A stretch of 64,000 bases of DNA from Aplidium turbinatum (GCA_918807975.1 OU964918.1:32348477-32412476), one strand, 5' to 3'. Numbered from the stretch's first letter, positions 23,095 through 35,781 are shown. Numbers and translations: made by a program. The notes: a model not told the origin generated them from the sequence alone.

Positions 23095-24391
23095 TTGGCT
23101 ACGCCACTGTGTTGTACATTACAGGTAAATCATCTATGCCAGTGGTTCTCAGCCGGGAATCCGCGGACCCCAAGGGGTCTTAGAGCGATTTCAGAGAATG
23201 CGTGAAAGTTTCCGAGTTTGCAGCATGATTGATAAATTTCGAAATTTAAAAGTAGGATGTGCTTCATTTGTGTATTACCGTGATTCTCAAACTGTAGCCT
23301 ACCTCGCGACGTTCTGGTGCGTCGTTTGAAGTTTCAAACGACCTCATAAGAAGGTTTGTTTTCTTGACTATTCAAAAGCTTTTTTTAGGGCTACCAAAAC
23401 AGCCCTTTTTAGGGCTACTCAACAATACAAAGAGTAGTCCATGTTGTGCGAATTTTACACTTAAAAACGACAAAGCTTTCACAGCCATAACAGAGAAATT
23501 GTTTCGTTTGTTTGGATAGGTATGCTATATAGGCTACTCTCTAAACAATTCTGAGGAGAGAGAGTTTAAACTTGAATTGTGTTGCGTGTAGGCCTACTTT
23601 GAAGTGAAGAAGTTACCAAAACGGCTAGCGTCTTGCTCTTGCTCTAGCTGTGAGAAACATCAGTTTGTTCCATTATGACATTTAAACTGTAACACTTTTG
23701 TCTTGAACGCGGTACAACAAGAATATCCGAAGTAGAATTTTAGATTTATCTGGCACTCCCTTGGAACAAAATAAAATTGGCTGTGGTGTTAAACAGCGGC
23801 GGCTCGTGGTCTCAAAACATGGGGGGGCTTCATCAACCAGTAGGCTAACCTAATATAAATAATTATAAACCTGTACCGGACTGAGTTATAAATGCACTGA
23901 GTTAGGGTTAGGGTTAGTAACACAATACACAGTAACATGTTCTTTTAATCGGCTGTCGTTTAATGTTTTTATCATTTAAAGTAAACTTTTGATAATGGCT
24001 TGAATTTGGTCAAGTTTAGGTGGCCACCAGATAGAGCTAGTACTATTATGGACTTGGTATTAACTTAGTTGGTTAGATCTATGCTTGTGCTTTCCAACGT
24101 TAGCAAATTTGTTGAAATTGAACAAAAAATGAATAAATGGGAGACAATTCCATTCAGGTGTTTTTCAGTGCATTTCCACCCCGTACTTCCTCCTTTATAA
24201 TTGTCCATTCTAACCTGTGTGACGTTTCATGACGTCATCATCCAGAGGGCGAATTGTGAAAGAGCACCAATAATTACAGTAATTGGCTTTACTTCACATC
24301 AAAACTAGTCTGTCTCAGTGACTTCTCAAAACACAGATCAAGTAAAGTAACCTACGATCCCTTCACCTAATCACCGATAGCTTCCACAGTC

Positions 24392-25995
24392 CAGTGTTGT
24401 GCGGATATTGAAATTTGATAATCCAATCCAATCCGAAATTTTTTAGAAATATCCGAATCCAATCCTGATCCAAAAATAATATGAAAAGCAATATCTAATC
24501 CAGATCCGAATATCCGAAAACTAGCATTATAACAGACATATGTTACAGCAACATTTTTTTCTTACCCTACCATCCTTGTCTCAATTGCAGCATAATGAAT
24601 TTATACTGATATTAAAGTAGCACTCAGCCTACCAGTAATCAATCTAAAACACAACAATAAACGACAATAACAAAACAAAGAAAAATAGCAGTGTAGGCAT
24701 GCACAGTTGCACACACTTATCAAAAGCATACTGTTTTTGAATATAATGATACAAATGTCATTGTAAGATCAGTGTATAATAAATTGTCACTAATCACATG
24801 CTCACTTCCATGAACCATACAGAAATGTACCATAAGTCGTTCAGAAAACTATTCTTCCTCAGACCTAAACACAGAGTTGAGTACAAGTAAAGCATCAACA
24901 GTTAAAAATATATATAATCTAAAATGTCAAGTCAAAAGCATAATAGTACCTATACTGCACAGCAACAGGAGATCTACTACATGGCAAACTTTTTAGCTTC
25001 TGCTGGACACCGAGGTAGGCTACTTTCATCAACCTCTTAGCTGGCGTGCCTGCCTTTGCTTAGTTGCTGGTACTTTGCTTCTGCTGAGTGCTAAAGTGCT
25101 TACTGCTGACCAGGGTTACCAGATACTCAAGCTATAGTAAGGCCAAATTCATTATAAAATAAGCTCAAAAAAAGGCCAAAGTTTTTATTTACTTCTATTA
25201 AGGCTAAATAAACGCTAACAACTTAATTAAAGTATTTTTTTTGTAAATGCCATTTAACGATCAAGCATAACAGAAAATAACTTAACACAGTCAGAGCATA
25301 ATGACCGGTTCGTTTGGTACAATATATTTGTACCGTATAGCTTACTATTTTTCGCAGCTTAGACAAAATAAAAGGTTTCTCTCTCTCGTTTGCAATGCAT
25401 AATCTGTTTAATAAACAATTACTGCAGTAGCAGAAAAACTAAAAACCATTATCACTTTAATTCATCATCAGCATGCCTTACTTGCTGTATACTTACTCAT
25501 TTTCAATACTTGGAGAATAGGCTATACCTTAACCTTTCAAAAAAATGATTAAAATATAACTGTTTCTGATAAAATTGGTTCTTTAACCGGTCAAAATTTG
25601 CAGCCATAAAAAGGGCCAATTGCATCAACTTTTTTAAGCCAACTGCAATTTAAAAAGGCCAGATTTGTGGAATTTGGCCTAAAAAAGGCCATCTGGCAAT
25701 TCTTCTGCTGATTGCGACTGCGACAGACTGCGAGTACATCGGTTATCGGTATCAGACTAGTGCTGCCAGATCTACGGAGGCTAGCTTCCCTGAAACGAAG
25801 AAAAGCAACTACATGGAATTTATGTCATTCAATTCATTGAAACGTAACTAAACAAAGTTAAACAGATTCGGATTTGGATAATCCGGCTCCGGATCCAGCT
25901 TGGGAAAAATTGAATCCAATCCGGATCCGAAAGATTTCTTCAAATCCGGCAGGATCAGACTCCAAAAATCCGGATCCTGAACGTTCCACACGCTT
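24392..25995. mobile_element. hAT-like element with GGATCC/AATCC-rich subterminal repeats
   Basis: It starts CAGTGTTGTGCGGATATT and ends near CGTTCCACACGCTT (reverse AAGCGTGTGGAACG). Both flanks are crowded with ATCCGAATCC-like units (24410-24520 and 25865-25985). No matching TSD was found, so the limits are approximate. Confidence 0.65.
25111..25704. mobile_element. 594-bp non-autonomous hAT, TSD CTGCTGAC/T
   Basis: CTGCTGAC at 25103-25110 and CTGCTGAT at 25705-25712 flank it. The ends CAGGGTTACCAGAT and ATCTGGCAATTCTT are imperfect inverted repeats. It is AT-rich inside, with AAGGCCAAA-like subterminal units, and is the innermost member of the nest. Confidence 0.8.
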
Positions 25996-26824
25996 ACGCT
26001 AAAGATTTACGAGAACCAAAGTTGGAATCCCTGAGCAGGGTCTGATCTATTTTTTTCCGATCTATTTGCAGTCCCTGCAGCGCTTGTTCAGTGATGCTAG
26101 AAAACTTTTTTCTGAGAACCTACGTCATAAAAAAAAGAACAAGCAACACCGGACCTGCAAAATTTGCAGACCCAGAATTGCCAATTAATTTTTGTAATAC
26201 AATTTTTTTTTATTACAAAAAAAAATTAATATTAAGAGTTTTTTAATTCTTCAAGCAAAATAAATAAAAAAAAAACATGGCAAAGCTATCTACCGGCATA
26301 TGTAATATAATTCACATATGCACAAAAGTGTTGGGGGGGGGCTGCAGTACCGCAGTCCCTTATAACGAGCCGCCACTAGTGTTAAATTTAATGAAGAACA
26401 GAAAGTATTTGTCAATAAACGTAAAACGCAAGAAGCACATGAAAAAGCTAATGAAATTCAAATTTGTTGTGGTGAGATGTTGAAGGTAGCTTTCAAGCAG
26501 ATAGAAATAAGATTCCCTGCTTGTTCTGCTCTTTTTAAAGGTCTCAGTGCATTAAGCCCTGACAAAATCCTAATTCAAACAGAAAGGGTACCTGTCCAAA
26601 TGTTGGCCTTACTCCATATTTGTGACAAATCACTGGTGGAGAGCCAGCACAGGAAGATCCTGCATGTAGCCTACTTTGGACAGAATAATCTGTTTTTGAT
26701 GGAAGGGTGCCAGAAAATGCTGTTGAATTTTGAAAAGGAATTTTAAATTATACAACTTCCTCAGAAGAACATAGTTTCAATGAATTTGCACGTTATGCAC
26801 TATCGTGCCTTACAACTCCAGTCA

Positions 26825-27364
26825 GCAATGCAGTGGTGGAAAGGGTCTTTTCTTTGGTAGCAGTTGCGAAAAATAAGAGTTGAAATTTGATTGGCAAGGA
26901 GACATTCTCTTTACAACAGACAATATGTATGCTGGTGGTGATAAAAGTGATGCATTTGTAGATATTTTTGACATTTAGAGCTAGATTTATCATCTTAACG
27001 TTGTGATTAAGGCTTGGCTGTATTTTGTAATTAAGGCTCGGCTTCAATTTGGCTATATTTTGGAAGTAGTTTGGCTATTTCCTCAGTTGGCCACCTGGCA
27101 ACCCTGTGTCCTGCATGATTGCAGCATACATTGCACTTGCAGCATTTTCCTATCCGACTTGTTCAATGCCCACAGTCCGCTGTCGTGGAAGAGCACCGGA
27201 CGACCTAAATTGCAGAAGATCAAAAGCAACTTTTAGTTAATGGGATTAAACTAATTATAAAAGTATATTGATTTGCATAATGTTCTGTTTAGTTTTTTTA
27301 TGTTAATTTTACAATCTCACATTTGATTGTTTTTGTTAGGGTGGGCTCCCGTACATTGATTTTC
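26825..27364. repeat. Inverted repeat arm A' (540 bp)
   Basis: Reverse complement of 22358-22897. It abuts arm B (27365-27692) with no base between. It contains the hAT 3' terminus (CCTGGCAACCCTG) and, beyond it, a copy of the 258 bp that lie upstream of P450 exon 1. Confidence 0.93.
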
Positions 27365-27692
27365 TGTTCTTTCAGTTCTTGTTTCTAGCACCAGTTTCGT
27401 GCAGATTGTTTTCTAGGTATCAGCAAATCAATGGATGCAACGACAGACTATTCAAAGTTTTATGTTTTTTCTTGCCTGTCTGTCCCTGCAATAATTGCTT
27501 CAGTCGTACGGCTTTTCTTCATTCTGTCATTCACATTTTACAAAGACAAACACCAGAAACTTAATGAAATCGATCTTACTTTATTTATTTTGCCAAGAAA
27601 TGCTCTTGTCTAAATGCTAAAGAGACGAATGAAAGATTCTCTGCACATGAGAGATGTATGTTACTCAACCCAAGACTGAAAATGTCAAAAAT
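27365..27692. repeat. Inverted repeat arm B (328 bp)
   Basis: Reverse complement of 28875-29202, with a 60-codon frame preserved without change (27431-27613 plus, 28954-29136 minus). It starts exactly where arm A' ends. Confidence 0.93.
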
Positions 27693-27769
27693 GTTCCAAT
27701 TCTAGATATCTTTTTTCTAAAGTTTCTTGCGTTATTTGAATTGGCATAATGTACCACGGTTGCTGAGTG

Positions 27770-28070
27770 ACGATCCCGCGGACCCCGTGGCCAGTGCTCT
27801 GCCTGTGGCACTTGTAAAGATCCTGCGTTACCGGACGCGACACCTGCACGCATTGAGCGGCGACTGGTCTCGTTTACGTCATTTGTGTTTCTTTTAATTT
27901 GTTGCATCATAGTTAACTAGGCCGAATACTGGGGTGGGTGGCCTATGTATCCTTCCCCAGGGGACGATATTGGTTCAAGAGGAGACAGAACTCCTCTCTA
28001 TCCAGGAGCGCCGGTGATTGAAAATCGATCACACACGTGGAAGCTCCGTCCCAATCGCTCCCTAACATAT
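27770..28070. repeat. GC-richer unclassified repeat between B and the mariner remains
   Basis: A GC-rich block (GATCCCGCGGACCCCGTGGCC ...) followed by text reading like a SINE body. No clean A/B box pair was found, so the SINE idea is a guess. Confidence 0.3.
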
Positions 28071-28104
28071 AATCATTGTCAAATAAATAAATATTTAGGA
28101 TAAA

Positions 28105-29000
28105 CAAGTTTTACTCAGTGTGTCCGCCATTTGCGTCAATAACAAGTCGGAGACGCTTCGAAAAAGACTTGCAAGAGTCACGAATAACTCTTTGAAGTAT
28201 TTTGGTCCATTCTTTTTTCAGATTAGCCTTCACCGCTTCCAAACTTTGGTGGTGTTTAGTCGAAACGTTGCTCTCCAGGTAAGACCAGATGCCAAAGTCT
28301 AGGGGTTTCAGGTATGGGGATGAAGGAGGCCATTCTTCCTTGGAAATGAAGAACGGCACATTGGCTGAAAGCCAGTTTTGCGCTCTCTTAGCTCCATATG
28401 AAGGGGCAGAATCTTGTTGGAATAATCAATTACATTTTTGAAGTGTTTTTTGCCCAAGGCAACAATGAACCCTCAAGAATATCATTTCAGTAGTCTTCTT
28501 GGTTCAATTTCACTCCTTGATTCACAAAAATCAATAGACTTTTTCCTGATTCGATGACTGTGGCTCACACCATCACTGATGCCGCCACTTGTCTCCGAGT
28601 GACTTGCCGGGGTTCCAAGTCACCATCTCTTGACCATAGACGATCATTCTGACTGTTAAAATGATGCTGGACATCAAATTTCTTCTCATCGCAAAACACA
28701 AGGTTTGGCAGCGTGCCCCCTCCTTCAATGAGTGAGAGCAGAATTCTGGCTCTGGAAAGACGTTTCACAATGGTATTGGCAGTTAGCAACTGTTTCTTCA
28801 TGTGTTTAAATGGGCTCATCTTCAAATCCTTCTTGAGAACTGTGAACATGGTTCCATAAGCCACGTTCTCCTCGATTTTTGACATTTCCAGTCTTGGGTT
28901 GAGTAACATACATCTCTCATGTGCAGAGAATCTTTCATTCGTCTCTTTAGCATTTAGACAAGAGCATTTCTTGGCAAAATAAATAAAGTAAGATCGATTT
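28105..29000 (-). mobile_element. Mariner-type transposase remains
   Basis: The minus strand encodes LNPRLEMSKIEENVAYGTMF (helix-turn-helix side), then LVFCDEKKFDVQHHFN with a catalytic Asp context, and WPPSSPYLKPLDFGIWSYLE with the second catalytic region, near 28300. This is the Tc1/mariner pattern. The two halves are in different frames with stops between, so it is inactive. Its N-terminal part lies within arm B'. Confidence 0.85.
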
Positions 29001-29202
29001 CATTAAGTTTCTGGTGTTTGTCTTTGTAAAATGTGAATGACAGAATGAAGAAAAGCCGTACGACTGAAGCAATTATTGCAGGGACAGACAGGCAAGAAAA
29101 AACATAAAACTTTGAATAGTCTGTCGTTGCATCCATTGATTTGCTGATACCTAGAAAACAATCTGCACGAAACTGGTGCTAGAAACACGAACTGAAAGAA
29201 CA
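28875..29202. repeat. Inverted repeat arm B' (328 bp)
   Basis: Reverse complement of 27365-27692, separated from it by about 1.2 kb of mariner-related and other DNA. Confidence 0.93.
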
Positions 29203-29747
29203 AAGACTTTTTAGAAGTCATAAAAATTCAGCCAAATGAGGACACAAGCTAAATATCGGAATGATTTGATAGCTGTCGGACACAGCAAATAAAATGAGGC
29301 CAACTTATCGTTTTTAATCTGAATTTTAGGTCACCTGGCAACTCTGACGCGGTGCACGATAATTGTAAAAAAGATGACAATACGAAAGCAACTTTATTTC
29401 CTAGGAGTGACGCTTAACAGGTTAAACAAACTGAAATGAGTGGGCTCCTAAACAGTCGTGGCCCCTTTGGAGTACGAGGAGGTTAATACGGTCCTGTTAC
29501 CCAAAACCACTCTTAAACAATAATATGTTTGCACTAGCCTACATATCACAACAACGCTAAAAAATTAACATTTGGAGCATGGCTCAAAGGATTAAACACA
29601 TGTGCAGTGGCGTACGCAGGGGGGCATCACCCAATGCTCTCTTGCGTACGGTTGCCAGACTTAAATTTTAAAAATGCCAAGTGCACCTAAAAAAACTGCT
29701 AAATCAGGGGGGAAAATCCTATTTAAGTATGGCATACACCAATGTCG

Positions 29748-30057
29748 GCAGTCGTGGCCGAGTGGTTAGCGCGTTGGGCGCGCAGTCGAGAGCCTGCATG
29801 TTCGACTCCAGCCACCCACACTTGCTGTTGTTTCTCTGGGCAAGAAACTTTACGATAATTGCCTCTACCCAGTGATCGATTTCGAGTAATAGGTAGTACC
29901 AAATTTAAGTCATAAGTAGAGTAGACAACCGGAAACAGACATTGCAGTCGGCTGTAGCGTGGGTCAGGTGTACGTCGGAAGGCGTACACCGATGCATAGC
30001 GCTCAAGTCCGCTTTCCGCAATGCAGGATAAAGATAATAAAACAAACAAAAAAACAT
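29748..30057 (+). repeat. tRNA-derived SINE
   Basis: The head has an A-box-like GTGGCCGAGTGGTTAGCGCG and a B-box-like TGTTCGACTCC 32 bases later. The body carries CTCTGGGCAAGAAACTTTA, a motif familiar from invertebrate SINEs, and the 3' end is an A-rich tail with AAACAAAC units. Confidence 0.8.
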
Positions 30058-30445
30058 ACTAATATTTCATTGCCTTGCAATGATAGGCCTATGTGTGTGG
30101 ATTTATTGGCAATATATAGTAAGATTGTAAATACATCTATAGGCCTACTGGCTTTCTGGTTCTTGTGTTTTTTTGTCTACAGTTTACAGAAGTTCTACGA
30201 AGTCTACAGAAGTTTTTCGATTCTCTTCGACTAATCGCCATATTTCCGAGAAGCGGTGGCCATGTGCTTTAACCAGTTTTTTATATTAATATCTTGGATT
30301 GGATCGTCATGCCATTGTCTGTTTGTTTGTCTACAACTTTTTTCAACGCAATGTGCGAATTGGATTACTTTTTTATTTTCATTTAACGAGTAAAACATTC
30401 GATAAACTTATTTTCTCATATTACTGTGACATGCCACTACTACAT

Positions 30446-30529
30446 CCCAGCTAGCGGGGCCTGTCATTTTTGCATTGATTCAACGTCTGCATACATTGGA
30501 TCGGTACTGAAGTGACGAGTTTAGCTGGG
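30446..30529. repeat. Palindromic mini-element, copy 3
   Basis: It shares CATTGATTCAACGTCTGC with the other copies but is bounded by CCCAGCTAGC and TTAGCTGGG. The right arm has drifted. Confidence 0.65.
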
Positions 30530-32420
30530 TGTGGTCTTATAATCAATATTTCTTACTGCGGCCGATTTAACTTTCGACGTAACTTTATATCAAAGCATGC
30601 TTGATATCTGCAAGACATTGCTTCCCTGGGCAGTGGCGTACGCAGGATTTTTTCAAGGGAGGACCATTCGAATTTTTTTCGCAACAAAAACGAATTGAAA
30701 AAATGCCCATTTGGCATTTGCTAATTACAACCAGTAAGGTTACCCTATTATAACCCTTATACACCTTTTACCTTATATAGGCTACCCTATTATATACCTT
30801 GTATTGACAATAATTTTTTAGTTTGCAGCAGCTACAGTAGTTTACTCGTTTGGATAAATTTGGTATAAAAAAAATGTGATATAACCTAACACTCGACGTT
30901 GCATATAGCCTACTGTTCTACGTGGACGACATAGTTAGCTTACTCTAACAATAAACCACGCGTATTGATGGTACGCTCAGTGGCGTAGGCCTAAACAAGA
31001 TTTTTTCAAAAGGAGAGGAGAGCGTTCAATATAACTTGATATATTTTTATCTAGAGTAGCCAAATGCTATTTTATGGTGTAACCAAAGTTTGAGGTAGCT
31101 ATCTGTTGGTGAAATTTAAACTCTCACGATCTTTGCGTATGTCACTGTGATTTTGGATTGAATTATTAGATATGTGAATATGGAAAGCATAGCCTAATGG
31201 TAGGCCTAAACGGATAAGTAAAAACTGTAAAAGTTCGATTTACAAGCAATGTCTTCAGATTAAAGCATAAATCGAATCTTTTTATGAAAGTTTAAATATC
31301 GAATGTAACTGATTATGGTGCTTACTCTAAAAATATATAACGAAAAAGAAGGCCTACCCCACAGAGCCGTGTGAGCACAATCTCGCCTTCATAATTCCTA
31401 AATTCACTAGTGAGACTCTACTTTATAATAAAGATGCCTAAAATATTTTTCAAAAAATAAGTCATGAATTCGGATCCAAAATAAGAATGAATCAAAATAA
31501 GAAAAATCCACATCAGAATGACTCCACAATGTGTTGGAACTCCATTTTTGACTACATAACAATGCAAAGGGCTATCGAATTTGACTAAAAATGTTCATCA
31601 TCATTATTTTCGCTGCTGAGTGGTAACCCACTGCGGTATCCCACTGCTGAGCGAAGGCCTTCCCCTTTTACTGCCAATTTAGTCAATCGTGTGTTTCTTC
31701 ATACCAGTTTGTGGATTTCCACATTCCCCAAAAACTGAAAACTATGAAAAGGAATGACGCAGTGTTTGTCTTGAAAAAAAAGTAAGACGCTGGGTTGAAT
31801 GTAAAACAGCCTACTTCAACAAGGTAGTTGCAAAAATTTTGGCGACGTCATTCCGTATGCATTATGCAAGCTTCTTCACCCAATTAAAACATTTTTTAAT
31901 TAAAAAATCATCTCGAATGCAAAAAGTTGTGCGCTGGATGATCTCCTGTCAACGCTTCTAGATGCTATTATTGAACATCTTCGTCGTTTCACGAGCATTC
32001 AATTTTGAACAATAAGTCCCATGCTATCAACCGTTAAAATACATTTAATAAGAAGGCGAGAGTGTAGTATTTTTTTTTCTGTAAACTTCAACAGAATTGC
32101 AATGATTTACTGGTAGGCCTATAGCTGATTTAAAATAGTCATTTCAAATGATAATAATCAACAATACAAAACCGATGGATGCAGTCAAAGCTGTAAATTG
32201 TCGAGTTTTTTTGTGACAGTGTTGTCATATTTTTTATTTAAAATTGCCCAAAACGCTGCACCAACTAAATATACATATGAGTGGGCCCCTAGGCCGAGAT
32301 GTGGGCCCACTAACTGGGGTTTCGGAAGAGTTAAATAAGGCCATGCGTGATAAACTACTGAATATCGAGCTTCTGCAGCATTATTTACATTTTTTTATGT
32401 CAAATAGCCAAAAAAAAACA
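30530..32420. other. Intergenic DNA with repeat ends, no gene
   Basis: Isolated hAT-type ends (CAGTGGCGTACGCAGG at about 30631, CAGTGGCGTAGGCC at about 30979, CAGAGCCGTGTGAGCACAAT at about 31364) and a minus-strand LINE tail near 31590-31730 ending in (ATG)n. No open coding exon was recognised. Confidence 0.5.
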
Positions 32421-32424
32421 TTAA

Positions 32425-34912
32425 AGTGCCTCTGACAGGAAAATAAATTTGCTAAATTTACCTAAGATACCAAAAAGATGACACTAACAAACTTCCCTGA
32501 CCAAAAAATTGTAAAAAATATCAACAGGCTACTAAGTTACACGCTGCAAACTTTCGTTCACTTTCGGCAAATCTGGCACTCATTCAATTGCGAAAATAAA
32601 AACGGCAACCTCGCTGTGACGTCACCGTGGGTGGGAAGGATACATTCTTTCTCTGTGGTGAGTTGGTAAGGCATGGTACGACTGCTCCAAAACGTCAATG
32701 TGTGGGGCTCTATTGATCTAAAGCATGTGCAAAATGAGAATTACCGAAATGAAAAAGTCAACTTATTATTACTATCAGCTTTAGATCAAATACATTGAGT
32801 TTATTTTTATCAAACAGCATCTCAATTCAATTGAAATTGCAGTTTTTCTAAACTCTTGCAGGGCTACAATTTGGATAATTTTTCATTTGTCCTAATCTGG
32901 CTACAGCCATTTGCAGTGTAAGAGCAGTATCTCACAGACAGTGCCCTTAATTTATGGTTGAGGTAATGCCTGGAAATTGCTGTTTATGTGACAGAGTCAG
33001 TGACAAAGACGTGTGCTATCTTTTCATGCTTTCAAACAAAACAAGGTGCTGAGAAGAAAATAGTCAAAGTTTTCTTCAAGTGCTTGAAAGTGGGATGGAC
33101 CATACAAAACTAGTCGTATACAGTATGTTCTCTTCACTTCAATGGAGATGATTTTGTTAACACCACCAACCCGATTTGGATCTTCTCAGCAATGAGTGGC
33201 GTGCTGGTAACTGTAGGTAGTGCGTTTGCCACAAGTGCGAGTCTATGTCCCAGCCATAGTCGTAGCCAGGGGGGGGCGAAAGGGGCCATGGCCCCCCCCC
33301 CCCCCAAATTTTCCAACTTTGGATTCCGAAGTTGAGCTCTTTGTTGAAAATGTAATAAAATTTGTCGAAATTTATAACGTTTTCCAAGACATCTGGTTAT
33401 TAACACCCCCCAGGACTTGTTTTAGACACACAGATAGACACCAATAAATTTTGCAAATCGTAAATTGCGCAAAATTTACGCGATTTACGTTTCTTTGAAC
33501 TAATTTGTGAAAGCAATTTTAGAATGGTTTACTCTGTTGGGTTTTTATGTAGATTATTGAGTTTTTGTGTAGCTGAGTTTTTGGTGTTCTCTAATTTTAG
33601 CCGCAGTTTTTGCCGTTCGTGTGTAAGAGCTACCTTTAATAAGTTAATAGCTGTTTATCTGCTAATAAACTTCATACAAATATTACCTTAAGTGTTTCCA
33701 GAAAGCGCTACAATCCAATATTTGAGTGTAAATTTTCAAAAATTTTCCGGGGGAGCATGCCCCCGGACCCCCCTAGAAAACGCGTGCCTTCGGCACGCTC
33801 TAACCCCCCACCACTTTCATTGTTTTCCTTGCTCAACCCACCAGGATACGCCACTGCACACCAACTGGCGATGGCTTAAATCAAACACTTTGTTACTCTC
33901 TTCAATTCATCAAATATTTGGCCCCCCCCAAACTTTTTTTCTGGCTACGCCACTGGTCCCAGCCCAATGAATGTGTATGTTGCCATGAAGTGCCACAGAA
34001 AAAAGAACTTTTGAAGAAAGACGCATCTAGCTGTGTTACCAATTTGACCAATTTTGAGGCACACCTCGTTTTACGTCCTGCGGTTCTGAGGACTTTTTTT
34101 ATGAGGAGCAGGAAGAACCTGAGAAAAAGCAATAAACCAAAAGGAGAAAACGGAAACCTACCAAAAGAGTAAGGATGCTACATTAGGCTAAAAATACCCT
34201 CAACGCTAAAGAATGCACACTAAACGAAGTGATTTTATTTCCTTGCAGGCAGTAGGCTATCGGTAATTAGTCGCTTACAGGCATGTAGCCTATTGGAGTG
34301 GATACTACAAGGTGGTGCTCTCGGAAGCAACAATCGGATTGTGCTACCGTCATGCATTGTTTGGCGAATCCGAAACAATTTTCAAGTCCAGATGGCCGTT
34401 ACACCGGATTTCAATAGCCAACTGAAGGCACATTATGAGAGAGCGAGAGAAATTTTATTTATTTATGAATAGTGATGAATGATGATGAATTAAATATGAA
34501 TGATGATTCGTACGATTTCTTTATTTTTCACTCCAAGTATATCTTAGGTTTTGTATAGGAACATATCCAGTACAGTTTTATTAAACTGCAAAAAACAATC
34601 AATCTTCGAAAAAAGCAACCGCTTGTACCAACTCCGACCAAACTGTGATCCACCAATTACATCTAGAAAGCATTTGTTTCATCCGTCGCTAACCACGCCC
34701 ACCCACGATGACGTAACACCACCAAAGTCGTCCCTGAGCAGTGAAATATGGAGTTTCGCCTGTGGTGACGCTGCGGAACTGTCGTTTTGTATAAATTCCG
34801 CCCTAACCAGTCGAGCTTCGAGGTTAAGGTTAAAAAGTTCGCTAAGCATAATTCTGCGCTAGAAAATGCTTAGAAAAGTTACTATACTTGGATCCAACCT
34901 GTCAGGGGCACT
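32425..34912. mobile_element. TTAA-flanked DNA element
   Basis: TTAA at 32421-32424 and 34913-34916 flanks AGTGCCTCTGACAGG and CCTGTCAGGGGCACT. Further inverted similarity is seen inside (GACGTCACCGTGGGTGGG near 32619; CCCACCCACGATGACGTAAC near 34697). No transposase. It contains the hAT 33255-33955. Kolobok or piggyBac relationship is inferred from TTAA. Confidence 0.8.
33255..33955. mobile_element. 701-bp hAT element, TSD GTCCCAGC
   Basis: Perfect TSD at 33247-33254 and 33956-33963. The ends are CATAGTCGTAGCCAGGGGG and CTGGCTACGCCACTG. It has poly-G/C runs near each end and another TACGCCACTG end at about 33847-33856, so a second element may be inside. Confidence 0.85.
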
Positions 34913-35282
34913 TTAAACAAACTGAAATAAGCTGCCCCGAAACAGTCGTGTAGTGTCGCGTCGAGTTATGCGGCTCTTCATAAACATAAGAGCCGTACAC
35001 CATTCGTCATAGCACTTGACCAGGGAACTGTGTTCCGAAAACCAGTGCAATTCGCTATGACCACAAACACGCAGCATCAGTGTAAAGCAGGTCATTAAAA
35101 TCCACATTGTGAAGTAAATAATCATTGTCTAAAGTGGTAGACCAGACCTAGCCTACTTACTAAATTGCTAGATGTTTTGTTTATTCATATTTTATATTTT
35201 TTGCAGCAAACGATATTTCGAAATTGAGAACAATAAATAAAATTCTAACTTCGGAAATCTGTTTGACTATAAAGGCAGTCCG

Positions 35283-35585
35283 CCCGATAGCTCAGTTGGT
35301 TAGCGCGTGAGTTCGTGAACGAAGAAGCTTCAAGATCAAGCGGCGCTGGTTTTACTCTCGACGCTTGAGCAGCTCATTCTAAGGACAGTTCTCCATTCAG
35401 CGGCACCTCATGGAAGGAATAATTCCCAGCAACAACAGTTCAACAATAAGAAACTTCACTCTGTTAATTTCAGTAACTGGCCCTGTGTCATATGCCTCTA
35501 CAAGTAGGTTATGCGAAACTACCAGAAATAACCATCAAGGCTTTGTCAGTCCGAGGATAAAGATTCAAACCAAACCAGACTTTCG
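35283..35585 (+). repeat. tRNA-derived SINE, family 1, plus copy
   Basis: The head CCGATAGCTCAGTTGGTTAGCGCG is a clear A box. About 300 bp of body are shared with the minus-strand copy at 37690-37989 (AAGATCAAGCGGCGCTGGTT, GCCTCTACAAGTA, GTCAGTCCGAGGATAAAGAT). Confidence 0.8.
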
Positions 35586-35781
35586 GATTTCGCGACACTA
35601 GATTGATTTACAGTAGATTATTGTCAACCTGATCTGGATTAATAACAAGGGCTACCTGTCGGGTCACGACTAAAGATTGTTTACTGCACAATGTTTTTTA
35701 AACTTTCATCCTTTTTAATTCGCAAGTAGCCTATATAGGCCTAAGCAGGTCGTCGTTTTGCCACTGCTCAATAATAAACCT

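Larger units (their letters stand above)
23794..26378. mobile_element. hAT element, 8-bp TSD GTGTTAAA
   Basis: TSD copies are at 23786-23793 and 26379-26386. The ends are CAGCGGCGGCTCGTGG and ACGAGCCGCCACTA, imperfect inverted repeats. No transposase is recognised. It interrupts the surrounding hAT transposase remains and itself contains 24392-25995. Confidence 0.87.
22616..27108 (+). mobile_element. Degraded hAT element (host of nested hATs)
   Basis: CAGGGTTGCCAGGTGGCC at about 22616 and its complement ending GGCAACCCTG at about 27108 look like termini. Plus-strand transposase remains are seen at about 26387-26980: NEEQKVFVNKRKTQEAHEKA, then a C-terminal dimerisation-type region with SNAVVERVFS-like spelling in another frame. 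Because the flanks are inverted copies and not direct repeats, the left terminus is better read as part of the inverted duplication than as an ordinary 5' end. The copy is interrupted by 23794-26378 and by frame changes. Confidence 0.6.

Noticed and set aside
27431-27613. Hydrophobic 60-codon frame MDATTDYSKFYVFSCLSVPA next to the duplicated P450 upstream region
   Set aside because: Tempting as a paralogous P450 anchor exon, but no proline hinge follows, and it is part of an inverted-repeat arm that overlaps mariner sequence.
34913-35125. Minus-strand 70-codon frame with a signal-peptide-like start (MIIYFTMWILMTCFTLMLRV)
   Set aside because: Its last part (FRGSLFQFV and upstream) lies in sequence shared with about 29415-29470, and the stop is the TTAA next to a transposon. 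No family match, no splice logic. Could be a chance frame in a repeat.
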